From contig JAUKTV010000027.1 of NCBI GenBank assembly GCA_030549205.1, positions 124,001 to 188,000 on the forward strand: DNA of 64,000 nucleotides, in the 5' to 3' direction. This document shows, in pieces, positions 1 through 10,320 of the stretch; within the stretch, counting starts at the first letter, position 1; every line of letters starts with the position of its first letter. The notes below the pieces were generated by a model. The model worked only from the letters and a program-made list of their open reading frames with translations, made no database searches and was not told the origin of the DNA. The position numbers were made by a program, and so were the translations under genes. Source of the stretch: Apiosordaria backusii. Taxonomy: Eukaryota > Ascomycota > Sordariomycetes > Sordariales > Lasiosphaeriaceae.

Positions 1-1541
1 TCTTTCGTGTTATAGAGGTCATATTACTACTTTATAGCGGTCGCCTCCAGCGAATAAACGATTCACATAAGGTATATACTCCCCCGCCATAGATGTTCTG
101 CCTCCGAAGCTTTTTCTGAGTTTTCCCGCCGCGGAACATCCTCTTTGGCATCCTCCGGAGGTAACTCTCCCCGAATGGGCTTATGGCAGTCCTTTTTTAC
201 ACCAGACTGTCTCCACTCAGTGCTAGTGGACATGATATCAAGTATTATAAACGCAGGGTCGGTTAAGTAGGAAGATCTAAATGCGGATTGTGACCCATAA
301 AATTGAAGAGATATATGAGTGTTAGATATGTTGTTTGGGACTTTGCGATATTAGAGTTGCGAGTTTTGAGTAAGGTATTGTAATAATGACCAAGTGGTGG
401 GTTAGTAGTGTGCTGATAAGTGTTGAAGTGGGAGGTGGAGGAGGACGGGCTGCGGTTTTATAATCAGGTGCTTTGAAACGGATGACTAGACTGAACTAGT
501 AAGTAGGCATGTAAACGAGACAATACCTATCATAGAGTGTTTCAAGTGTTTTGAGTGTTTCGAGTATGTATCGGGAGCTGTTGGGTATAGACGGTGGCGA
601 CATAGAGCAAAGCTAGAAGCGTCGCCTTGATTTATGCTTATATCTATAGAGGACAACACCATAAACAAATACCCCTTCAGCCGTTCTATAATAGAAAGCT
701 GAAAGCTGAGATTGAGGGATAGAAAGTATAGACTAGGCCTGTAGAAGACTGAGATAAAGAGATTTAAGTTGGGACTACTATAGTGGGAAATCCCTATCTA
801 GGGACATGGTGGCCACCGTTGAACCCTATGTCCAGATCAAACATCATGTCCACGTCGAACAGCCTGTCCAGGCCCCACAGCTACTGGCCGGCCAGACCAA
901 GGCTCCTTCCACTTAAAAGCTCCTGCTGTGGGCTTTAATACATCAAGCTTACGGCCGGTGGGGCCTCACCAATTAAATCTGTAATTGGCCGAGTGGCCAG
1001 GTAGTCAAGTGGCCAGCCTACCAAGTGGTAGGTTACGGATATCCTTGACATGATGTTCGACTGTGACTTTCGGATTTTGTGGAGCGTCAGGTCCAGGCCT
1101 GGACCTCAGGTTCGCTCCCAGTATTGCCACGCTGTGGTATGCTTGTATAAAGCTAAGATAAAGGAATAAATGGCTTAAATAGATGATAAAAAAGTAGTGA
1201 TAAATTAGAAATAAACTTAAATAGGTTTTTCGAAAGCTAGGTTAGTATTAACAGGTATATAGGTTGTGTATGTAGGTTGTGTGAAAAAGGATGGGCATAT
1301 GTTTTCACAGTTGGTGGGGCAACGAAAAGGGGTAGAAGGAGTTTGCAGACCGCCAGCGATCATAACATTCGGCTATCAATCTAAATAATTTTGATAATGT
1401 CTATAAAGTTCCAAAAACAAAAATGCCTTGCATTCCGTGCTCCAAATCAAGGTAGACAATTCCAGACTGTCGCAACCTTTCCCAAGAGATGTCTTCTTCC
1501 CCGGGCAATCTCAACACTAGTCTCACGGCCCGCGTGTACAG
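1..1541. other. Intergenic, no supported gene
   Basis: I see no credible coding region, tRNA or structured element in this stretch. Reading frames are short and lack family resemblance. Several stretches are AT-rich, which is compatible with old repeat-derived DNA. Confidence 0.5.
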
Positions 1542-2583
1542 CTAGCATCGCCTGCCAATTTCTCTTCTACGTACGGTCCCTCGGAGGCCACCTTGTGTGT
1601 TGCTTCCAGCCAGAGAACGGGTCGGTCGAGGTGCCACTGGTGGCGGCATGGATGGCTGCCCGTACCCTGGTGGCCCATATGTGGGCTGTTGTCCATAAAT
1701 TAAACCTTGTCCATAACTGGGCTGTTGAGGAGGCATTGGCTGTTGAGGAAACATTGGCTGCTGAGGAGGCATTGGCGGTTGGGGCATGGACGGCCGCATA
1801 GGTTCGGGTCTCGGTGTATTCATGGACTCTGGCGTCGGCGTCGCGTTATGGATAGACTCTTGCGTGGGCGTTGCGGTACGCAAAGACTCCATGTCTTCTC
1901 CTGTAGGTAAGGTATGTACAGAGGCCTGCGTAGGAGTTGGTGTAGACCAGGGCGAGACGGGCATCGGCGACGGCAGCATCGACACGGTTGACGTCGACGA
2001 AGATCTTGAATGATGCCCTGAGGAGAGTCTTGGAGATTGTGTCGAGGAAGGCTGTCTCGAATGTGACTGTCTCGGGGGAGATCGTCTGGAAGAATCCTGC
2101 CTTGAAAAATGTTGCCTCGATGAACCTGACATTGCGGAGGCTGACCTTGACAGATTGGGCATTTCTGGCAACAATCGACCTCTCGGCACCGGCCCTGTCA
2201 ACAAGGGGGCCCCCTCGATGATTGCTCCCTGGATGAACTCGCAGCGGGTGAACCCGCCATAGGCGAGCCCGACACCGAAGAAGCTGAGCTTGATAGAGAT
2301 GAGTAGGCGTCGTGTTGGCTTAGGAAAGGCGCAAGGTAAGGACGAACGGGCAGAGGGGCGGGAAGCGGAGTGCCAGGAACGGATGCCCCTTCAGTTGTTG
2401 GTTCTTGAGCACTGGGATCGGCAGCATAGGCGTTGAAGGTGGAGGTGGCATCAGTTTGATGTTGACTGGATAATACTGAGAAGACGAAGCAGCAGCGGTC
2501 TCGCCGGGGTGTGCATCTCGCGAATCTCGCCGACTGTGTCCTTCTCCGGAGCCTTTGTGGCCCCGCCCAGCGCGACTCGACAT
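1542..2583 (-). CDS. Pro/Ser/Gln-rich low-complexity protein (frame broken by an apparent 1-nt gap)
   Basis: I do not recognise a domain. The likely start is the ATG whose first base is 2583 (MSSRAGRG...). Exon 1 (2583-2477) joins exon 2 (from 2411) through a 65-bp intron with GTATTA and CCCAG borders. The second frame then stops at 2198 while a neighbouring frame (2204-1542) continues the same composition. One added base in the run of five G and five C at 2205-2214 fuses the two frames without a stop, so I read this as one gene with a missing base. The protein is rich in Ser/Arg in the middle (SRQ, RRSPP repeats) and in Pro/Gln/Met later (repeats like MPPQQPM), with Gly-Tyr-Gln repeats near the end, and would be intrinsically disordered. 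Real splicing at the second junction cannot be excluded. Confidence 0.4.
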
Positions 2584-2890
2584 AGCGAAGTAAGTTAGAT
2601 CGACATTCAGTGTTACGGCCGTAGGGTGTGGTGTAGTAACCAGGCAGGCAGGAGGATGCGAGCGGTGGTCGAGTAGGTAGGTGTATTGACGCGGAGGAGC
2701 ACATCGTTTATATGGTCTCCAGAACTGCAATGGCGTTGTTAGTCCGTATTTGAAGAAACGGGGGTGTGAAACCGCTCGTTACAAAGTGGTTCGAGTGCCA
2801 GAGGGGTGACCTGCCGGCTTTGTTTGTGTAGAGCGATGATGATGCAACATATGGGGGTTTGAAACAGCAGAATAGATGTAAGTTTAGACT

Positions 2891-2959
2891 AATCTAGGTA
2901 CGTCGCCGATTATATCGTACCCAAGGGCCAAAACGACGCCCATGCCCGCAGGCAAGATT
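2891..2959. repeat. Dispersed repeat, copy 1 (second copy near 19.72 kb)
   Basis: About 70 bases here match 19724-19793 in the same orientation, including the shared strings TTATATCGTACC and CATGCCCGCAGGCAAGA. Differences are mostly C/T or A/G transitions, as expected of RIP-affected copies. It is probably a fragment of a transposable element that I cannot name. Confidence 0.6.
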
Positions 2960-3050
2960 ACCTTACTGGACCTATTAAGGCCCCGCCTCACACATGATAA
3001 TCGTCTCCCCCCCTAAAAACCCCAACAATCCCCCTCTCTCACCCCCTACT

Positions 3051-4115
3051 CTACGTCCACACAAACGGCTGAACGAGATACATACCTCCCACCAACCCCA
3101 TCACCACCACCGCCAACGGCGACAAGCCATCATATCTCGCATCTCCCCCCCTACTCTCTCCATCATCCCCAACCCCACCTCCAGACTCAATCGGCTCTCC
3201 CGTCTCCGTCGTGCTTGTAGCACTAGCCGTGACAGCACTCGTCGCAGCAGCAACACTCACACTGCTCGTCACCAGCCCTCCATCATCAGTTGGCCCCGGC
3301 CCCGTACCCTCCGACTCCCCTCCCCTCCCCGCCATCTTGGCCCACTCCCCAAAAATATCGCTCCGCGCCTCATCCACCACAATCTCAAACCACCCTTCCC
3401 CGCCTAGCTCCCCGCCACCGGTGTGATCCGACATCTTGACCTGCTGCGCTTCCCTGTCGTAGTTATCCGCTGGTACATCGATCGCGGAAAACGCGTACGC
3501 GAGGCGCGCTTTCTGATTATCGGGGGAGATTTGGAACCCGTCGGGGTTTTTGACGCAGCCCCCGCAGAGAAAGGTGGACACGAGGTGGGTTTTGTTGAGG
3601 TAGGTTCCCGAGGGAATGGGGGAGATGGCCGGGCGATGTCGGAGGCGTTGTAGATGGGGATGGGAGAGGCGTAGGAGGTGGTGAGTAGGGGGAGGGTGGA
3701 GATGGAGGTTGCGTTTTCTGGCCTGGGGTCGGATTGGGTTGTCAGTAGGTACCTAGAGTGGTGATGGTGCAGAACACGGGAAGGGAACGGGGCGGGGCGG
3801 GGGGGGAACATACCAGGCTGCTACGAGGAGACCGCCTCGCATGCCTGAGCTGCTCAGTGCGATGCCGCCCCAGCCTGAGTGATTGGGATTCAGGGGAGTG
3901 ATGATCTGGATTAGGAGGTCTTTGGAGGACGGGGTGGTTTCGATGGGGAGGGCAAAGCTGAGTCGGAAGTTGGGGGAGGTGGAAGGGTAGAAGTTCAGGA
4001 AGGTGACGTTGGTGAGGGGGTCGGTGTTGAGAGTGCCTTTGAGTTCTTGTTGGGCGGTGCGCGCGGCGAGGCCGAGGAAGATCGCCGCAGCGGTGAGTTT
4101 GGAAGAGTTCAACAT
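3051..4115 (-). CDS. Secreted, GPI-type DOMON / CDH-cytochrome-like protein
   Basis: The start at 4115 (MLNSSKL) gives a cleavable signal peptide of about 20 residues. Exon 1 (4115-3814) ends in the typical DOMON/AA8 stretch GWGGIALSSSGM followed by LLVAAW, which resembles the haem-domain core of cellobiose dehydrogenase. A 91-bp intron follows (GTATGT, branch TACTGAC, CCCCAG) and exon 2 starts at 3722. The motif pair YLNKTH and FLCGGC further on fits the same fold. The C-terminus is a Ser/Thr/Gly-rich stalk and a hydrophobic tail (LAVVVMGLVGG) suited to a GPI anchor. The frame shifts at the run of five bases 3618-3622; one added C repairs it. Haem binding is plausible, but I cannot fix the axial Met/His pair. 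It lies about 8 kb from CDH and may act in the same extracellular redox setting; this is inference. Confidence 0.65.
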
Positions 4116-5021
4116 GATTGCGCAGGTCTGCTGTAGCGATGTCAAGTAATTGTGGTGCGACAGGGCAGAAGCTTCGTGAAAGATGGAAGTGGGGAATGGC
4201 CACGGGAGGTCAAAGAAAAATAGGGGGGACTATATCACTCCCGACAATCGCCGTGGAGGGACATCTGTCATGGTCCATGGACACGTCAGCCCTGCGGTGT
4301 TGCACGTTTCATGATGGCAGGAGAATGACGAAAGTGAGGGCAAGTGGTTGGGTGTACACGGCTCAGTTTTGACAGTTGTTAGTTATGTTTCAGAGACATA
4401 AACAGATGAATGTCAAGTTGAACAGACACAGGGGTAATTAAGAATAAAGAAAACACATACTGGGGTGCAGTCCAACCCGCGACCATACCCCACACAACCT
4501 CAATACCTCTTCATCAATTTGCGCCGCTAATCCTGCATAAGGGAGGGAGTTCTCGAATGATCAGACATAACTGGGCATACCGCTTCATTAAACGGCATAT
4601 AGATATCAAAATGAAGCTCTCACAATCTGTTGAAGCCAGCAGAACCCATACAATAACAGAGGAGGAAATCTAGGTCTTTCAGTCGCAGGATGATTGTCCC
4701 ACTTGCTCCGCCCATGTCTGACTCTTGACCCGTTCTCCCGGCTGTTCTCCCGGCTTCCGTGGGGCAAATTGACTCACCCGGAAAGGATAAAGCGAGTTCA
4801 ATAGAGACGCTTTGTCTAGAAATCCTAGGATTTTACAGGGTGGGCAGTGGGCTGAGACCGTCTTGTCTTGTGAAATGTGACGAGCGAGCCAGGGCCTCAA
4901 ATCTGTGCATGTGGGATGGGCTGAGCCAGACCCTCAGCTCGGCTCATCTCAGCTCACTGCCCGCCCTGGCCGATTTTATCAGATTGATTCATTGCTCTTC
5001 TGTTGCTGCTCGTTCATTAAA
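4116..5021. other. Intergenic, no supported gene
   Basis: Nothing here is convincingly coding. The stretch holds the upstream region of the minus-strand DOMON gene (roughly 4116-4400) and anonymous sequence beyond it. Confidence 0.5.
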
Positions 5022-5246
5022 CTACTTGCCTAGCTTTTCCTCGAGCGAATGCGGGTGCTGCATCTCGACTTCATCAGAATGAGCCACGAGCCAGTCGCGA
5101 CACTTCTCCCTGTCGTTCTCCTTGCCCTTGAGCGGTGTGCCAGGTCCCACCTGTTTCCAGTCAATGATGGCGTTAATTTTGAGCGTCTCGGGGTCGCCGA
5201 TGACATTGTGCTGGCTGGAGTCGAATTCTGCGAGTGATAGATCCAA
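5022..5246 (-). pseudogene. Relic of an APH-type phosphotransferase (C-terminal piece)
   Basis: The translated piece contains SSQHNVIGDPETLKINAIIDW, the region around the catalytic loop and the metal-binding Asp of fungal aminoglycoside-phosphotransferase-like (kinase-fold) proteins. The intact relative at 22280-23233 carries the same INAIIDW string. The canonical His-x-Asp at the start of the loop is eroded to an AEFD sequence, no N-lobe is visible upstream, and the segment after IIDW appears internally deleted. I read it as a dead fragment of a gene family that is present intact elsewhere in the window. Confidence 0.5.
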
Positions 5247-5563
5247 TACTGCTTTGTTCTATTTGAGACAGCCCAGAAAAAAAAGGTGACGAAACACATC
5301 TTTTCAGTTCTGATATTAGATATCATCACATGCCGGCAACTGAAACACAGACTGCAACACACGAAGGCTCCTTTTCAGTAAAACTCTTTGCTCACAACAA
5401 AACCCCTATCATCTTGGTATTTGCGTAGATGTTGGCAGGTTTGCGCGACGAGGTAGCAAGTACTTTGAACATAAAAGGCTCCGGATTCCGTCACTTGATT
5501 CTCCTGCTCATCATCAACCCCTCTGCGATCAATCCAACTTAACGTCAAGTCTTTCCACTACGA

Positions 5564-5797
5564 TTACAACAATTCCACATCTTCAGTCGCAGCAACAGCA
5601 GGCACCTCCACATCTTCCTCCTTTTGCTCAACCTCTTCCCCCTCATCTTCAGACTCACTGCTTTCCTCCTCCTCCTCAACAGCAGGCTCAACCTCCTCAG
5701 CAGGCGTAGCCTCATCACCAGCCGCCGACTCAACCTTAACCTCAGCCTTATCCTCACCCTCACTCCCCTTTAACAGGTATGAGAAACCTATGACCAA
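5564..5797 (-). CDS. Possible exon encoding an acidic tail
   Basis: A frame of about 77 codons, ending at 5564, is strongly acidic (runs of Glu with Ser and Val). It may be the last exon of a gene whose upstream part I cannot assemble; a candidate 3' splice site lies just before it. No family is recognised. Purine-strand bias alone could also keep such a frame open, so support is weak. Confidence 0.2.
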   Translation of the reverse strand: MVIGFSYLLKGSEGEDKAEVKVESAAGDEATPAEEVEPAVEEEEESSESEDEGEEVEQKEEDVEVPAVAATEDVELL

Positions 5798-6122
5798 ACG
5801 TTAGATCAACTACTGAGAGCTCAGAAGTTTCGCTAGCTGTGTCAACGTTGGCAACAATGAGATGCCCTACGTGTGGATATAACAATATGACATGGGATGA
5901 AAACTGCACTGCACCGATGGCCGACCGGGCCAGTTGCGGCACGCCGATTCCTGTTCCTTTTCTGGAGAAGCCTCTTCGGTGAGTATCGCTGATTACCTAG
6001 GAAATACAATGAGGCCAAGTTCTGACGACGCCTAGGGCCCCTTTCGCTTGGGTGTGGGATGCAGGCACAAAACAGGACAATCCTGGACGGGCAGGGACGG
6101 GGACCTCGACGTTGGAGGAGGA

Positions 6123-6176
6123 GATGGATGAGGAGGAGGAGATGGATGAGGAGGAGGAGATGGATGAGGAGGAGGT
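6123..6176. repeat. 18-bp tandem repeat (3 units)
   Basis: Three near-identical units of GATGGATGAGGAGGAGGA follow one another. No gene can be assigned to the frame it keeps open. Confidence 0.8.
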
Positions 6177-6187
6177 GGAAGGGGAGG

Positions 6188-6271
6188 TGTGAGGCTGTAC
6201 TTGAACCTAGGGTAGGTTTGAGACCTACTGGCGCTAACCGTCCGGGGACTGGGTGATAGTGCAGCGGCCAC
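6188..6271 (+). repeat. Direct repeat of about 84 bp, copy 1
   Basis: This stretch recurs at 6613-6697 with only a few transitions. It contains GGTTTGAGACC, which in copy 2 is GGTTCGAGACC and matches a Pol III B-box; the flanks GTAGG and CCTAC could form a T-arm-like stem. No complete tRNA can be folded, so a tRNA-derived SINE fragment is possible but unproven. The two copies bracket the 19-bp minisatellite. Confidence 0.7.
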
Positions 6272-6290
6272 ATTTCTGGGGGCTCAATCG

Positions 6291-6433
6291 GGGAAGGGAA
6301 GTTCGGGAGGGGAAGGGAAGTTCGGGAGGGGAAGGGAAGTTCGGGAGGGGAAGGGAAGTTCGGGAGGGGAAGGGAAGTTCGGGAGGGGAAGGGAAGTTCG
6401 GGAGGGGAAGGGAAGTTCGGGAGGCTAGGGTTC
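6291..6433. repeat. 19-bp minisatellite, seven units
   Basis: Seven consecutive units of about 19 bp (GGGAAGTTCGGGAGGGGAA) start at intervals of 19 between 6301 and 6415 with almost no divergence. The near-perfect identity suggests recent expansion. It lies between two copies of an 84-bp direct repeat. Confidence 0.9.
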
Positions 6434-6612
6434 GATTTTTGTATGTATCTGTTTTTTTGTTTTTTTATAGATTAGGGTACCATTTGTTTGTTTATTTAAG
6501 GCGATTCCCCGGGGTTTAATTCCCTTTCTTTCAATACTTAAGTATTTCTTACTATTCGGCCCTTGTTTAAACCTCCTAAACAAACCCGAACCGAGTTGAA
6601 AAGGGGTATGGT

Positions 6613-6697
6613 TGTGAGGCTGTACTTGAACCCAGGGTAGGTTCGAGACCTACTGGCGCCAACCGTCCGGGGACTGGGTGATAGTGCAGCGGCCACA
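6613..6697 (+). repeat. Direct repeat of about 84 bp, copy 2
   Basis: Second copy of the sequence at 6188-6271, starting at GTGAGGCTGTACTTGAACC and ending in GCAGCGGCCACA. It keeps the B-box-like GGTTCGAGACC. Confidence 0.7.
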
Positions 6698-7067
6698 AAG
6701 GAGAAGCAAAATCTGAAATCTTCAGTAGATAGGGAGTACATTAGATGTCGAGCAGTAAAATGTTAAGAATGCTGCGCTCAGCTGAGCGCCACCAAAATGG
6801 AGTTTGGGAATGGCTTCACAGGTTTGGACTTCCAGGCTGAAACAAGTGTGGGCAGATGGGACAATTGTGGGCAGATAGGAAGTTCTAGGCTCAATAGAGC
6901 TTCGAGGCCGAAGGCCAAGAATAAGCCGCTCTTATGGGATTCCTTTTGTATAAGTCCGTGGCTAGCTACGCTCGTTTGAACAGCTTTCTTTTGTCCCTTA
7001 GATCAATCAATCAATTAAACCACTGCTGGGTTTTCCACCTTCACATTAGAAAGGTTCCGTAATACTA

Positions 7068-7349
7068 TCAGTTTAATGTGGCAACGGATTCGACTGTGCT
7101 GCGGCCCTGGGGGTGCGTCACGCGTACGTCGACGGAGCAGGCGATCTCACGCGTGCCGGGGGGGGGGGGGCTAGGAAGACTGGCTCTGAAGTTGTCGAAT
7201 GTGATTTCGTTGTTGCTAAAGACCGGCGGGCGGACCGTGTTTGGGCCAGTGCACCCAGGACCAGAGAAAATGATCTCACGGATGAGCTTGACGCGCTGCA
7301 CCAGCGTCGTGGCAGGAAGAAGCAGAGCAGTGATGGCGAGGAACTTCAT
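7068..7349 (-). CDS. Small secreted protein, DUF4360-like, possibly truncated
   Basis: The 93-residue product begins MKFLAITALLL, a clear signal peptide. The following FSGPGC, NNEITF and DNFRASL resemble the N-terminal half of fungal DUF4360 secreted proteins, including the Cys-containing segment near REIACSV. Family members as I know them are around 200 residues, so this one stops early, at TGA/TAG codons just after the PQG motif; I find no obvious 3' exon. It contains an exceptionally long G/C homopolymer (about 7157-7170) that encodes four prolines. It is either a truncated gene or one with an unrecognised 3' intron. Confidence 0.5.
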   Translation of the reverse strand: MKFLAITALLLPATTLVQRVKLIREIIFSGPGCTGPNTVRPPVFSNNEITFDNFRASLPSPPPPGTREIACSVDVRVTHPQGRSTVESVATLN

Positions 7350-9457
7350 TTTGAAGGTTTAGGTTGATGATTTGGCTGAATTGGTGGCGCCGAAGTTGAA
7401 TGTAATTGTGTGAAGATATTGGATTGTGTGTGTGAGTGTGAGTCGGGAAGTTCATCTAAGCCTGGGATTTTGGCCCTACTTCTAGTTTGAGACTCGAAAG
7501 GTCTCGACATACCTATCCAGGCTACCTAGGTACCTTTACCACCCAGATCCGATAGTAATCTTGGGCCTCATACCCCTCGCGTACTTCGAAGCTGCTTTGG
7601 CCATGGGTCACAATTAGCACAGGACTGAATGGCACGTCGCATCTCCGAGCGTGGGCTTCAAGGTAATCCCAGCCCACAGGTCACACAGGTGACTTGATCT
7701 CCACCCATTCTCGAGCGTCATCAGCTGCTTAAAATCTCGTGTGATCATCGTTCATCTTCATACGCCCATTTTCATCAGCATTCCGGCGTTCCCGTGGAGG
7801 ATATGGTGTCACACCACCTTCCGAACGTTCATCCTAACCGCTACTGCTCGAGATGACAGCTCACTTGCGAGGTAGGAAGAGCATGAAATGGTGAGATTCA
7901 CGCAATTTAACGAGTACGGGTTGGAGCCAGTCTCAGTCAGCCACCTCAGTCATCTGGGTCACCACCGGTTACAGAACTTGGAAAACTGGAAGTGCAAACA
8001 ACCGAGATCTCATCGCCAGGTCCGAGCAGAAAACAGACTGTCTGGCTGTCCTTGTTTTGGACGTAATGTAAGCATTTGAAGGTGCAGACGGTGTAGATTG
8101 GTTGATTTTTGGGTTAAGCGTTGATCCAAAGGTCACGAAACTGATGAAGATGTCACCGAAGAAGCTGTGAGAGTGCCTACCTGGTACTATGAAGTTAAGG
8201 CCTGTAACTGATGCTGGCGCAAATATGGTATGCTGAGCATTGGAGTAGACTTTCATAAACTTGAAACAACCGCTGAAGTGTCCGATGTGGCCTTGTCTGT
8301 CCTGCGCTTGTGGCATTATCACCATGTTTTAATGCCCGCATGGGGCTAAGAGCAACAAGCTTTGACAACGTTGGTGCCAACGACACGGTAACCAATGAGA
8401 AGCATACAACGGCCTGGCTTCACCGAGAAACAGGCGCGCGTATGTTCTTGTGTAACAGTGCGTTCGAGTTCTGGTTCATCACTGGAACTGCTAGTGGCGC
8501 AGGCTAACATCGCATACAAAACGCATCAGCAACCAGTCACTTGAGCCTCAAACACAATGCTCGCTTCTACTTTTGTAATTTGTCAACCGTTCCAGAAACA
8601 AAGTCCGAGTTGTCGGGCTCATGTGACGAGAAAACGCAGGATGTGTCTTGTTCAAACGACATATATATCCTGTACTTGTGAAACTGTCTATATCAGCTCA
8701 CAAAGGTAGGTATTCATCCTGCCTTACCTTATGGTACATAACTTAACGAACCCTAAATTAGAAGCCAATATACCTGCTTTCAGCTTAGCATTTATAATAC
8801 CTGTCTTCCATGCAAATATTATTTATTACAAGTCGGGGCACCTTGTTTTGATACTTAGCATTGACGACCTCTTTCTCTTGGAGCACCTACCCCCAGCTCT
8901 CTACCTCATACATCTCAACTCCAGAACTCAGTTCTTCTCTCATCGGTCCAATAATTCATCGATCCAAGCCCTTCAAGCAATAACTATCGGAAACTTCCAG
9001 CTTTAAAAACAGAGATAGCTGGGTGCCTGCTCTTGAAATGATGCCAACACCATCTAAACATCTCCAGGATCACAGAACAAAAGTACTTAAATTTCGCTTT
9101 GAAACGGCGAAACAAAAGGCTATCTCTCCCATACCTGTACCTGGACTACAAATCATGCAACGGGAGAATAAATGCCTCCCTCCGAGCCCGATGCAGTAGG
9201 GACCGGCGAAGTGGAGACTCAACCGCCGATCTTTCGGCAGAACAGGGCCGGAAGGCGGTCCGGTCAGCCCGGGACGGGACGGGAGAAGCATCAATCATCA
9301 GATCACAAGAAACAATGAGCTAGGGTGCGAAGGTGAGATCAATGCATGTTTGTGTTGTTGAGATCTCTTGGAAAAGTTGCCGCATCACTGTTGTCACTTT
9401 TGGCATCTACCTTATGTACATGTCCCCCTTGTTTCTCGTTGAACTCGAGCGCCACGC
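7350..9457. other. Intergenic, no supported gene
   Basis: Frames of 60-120 codons occur on both strands but none shows a signal peptide, domain or splice-compatible extension that I trust. The right end is the 3' flank of the AA9 gene. Confidence 0.5.
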
Positions 9458-10320
9458 TTAGCAAGTAAACACCTTGGGTCCGGGGACGGTGTATGACTGC
9501 AGGTTGTTGTAGATCTGTGGAGGGGTCAGTATCGTATTTCTTTTCCTCTTTTTTTTTTTTTGTCTAGACAAACTCACATTGGCAGTGTATCCGGGATCCG
9601 TGGCCTTGAAAGCGCCGGGGATCTTGACTGTGGGGCTGGGGTTGGTGCTTCCGCCGCCCGACACGTTGATTTGCGCGCAGCTGATGTAGAATTGGGGAGT
9701 TGAGCCGGGGTTGTGGATGGCGAGGGACTGGATGCGGAGGAGATACTCTCCATCGGGGATGCACCTCGGCAGGTTCGCTTGATAGGATGCTGTCAAAGAA
9801 AACAAGAGGTCAGTGAACCTGCACCGCTGATTCATTGAAGAGGGTTATAAGAGAAGGAACTGACATCTCATGGGCCAAGATGATTGACCACCGTTGATGG
9901 TCGGGCCCCAGTCGTAGATCTTGAACCAGTCGCCAGATCCATCGTAGTTCTTCACGGAGCCAGGTGCTTTGGACAGATAGCTGAATGAGGGTTAGCTTTT
10001 GTGACCTGCATCCCATGGGAGAGTTTGTCATACAGGGAGATAGGTCCTTGATGGTACACAGCCTGGTCTGTGTAAAAGGTTACAGAGTCTCCTGCCTTGA
10101 CATTGACGACACTTGTGCTGGCACCTGAGGCTCCTCCAACATTGCAACGGAGATTGTTGTCTGACAAGCTGGTGACGGGCGAGTTGTGGTTGGTGTTCTT
10201 GCGGATGTGCTCGAAGAGGGCAAACTTTATTGAGCCAACACCGAATTGCTGGAAGATGTAGTGGGCCGAGACATCAGCAACACCCAGAGTGAGGGCGGCA
10301 ACAATGGTGGAGACCTTCAT
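9458..10320 (-). CDS. AA9 lytic polysaccharide monooxygenase
   Basis: Copper enzyme that oxidatively cleaves cellulose or related glucans outside the cell. Four exons join in frame: 10320-10034, 9980-9865, 9789-9578 and 9514-9458, giving 223 residues. The signal peptide ends in DVSA, leaving His20 as the mature N-terminal His of the histidine brace. The second copper His is His90 in VYHQGP, and the conserved Gln/Tyr lie in QFYISCAQINV. CNVGG and the C-terminal Cys fit AA9 disulfides. No CBM1 or linker follows the catalytic domain. It is transcribed away from the CDH gene about 2.2 kb distant. A TATA-like TTTATAAG lies about 100 bp upstream. The model has normal splice sites throughout and no lesion. 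Confidence 0.93.

Noticed and set aside
6640..6660. A tRNA gene at the GGTTCGAGACC box
   Set aside because: The T-arm-like hairpin has no matching acceptor, D-arm or anticodon arm upstream.
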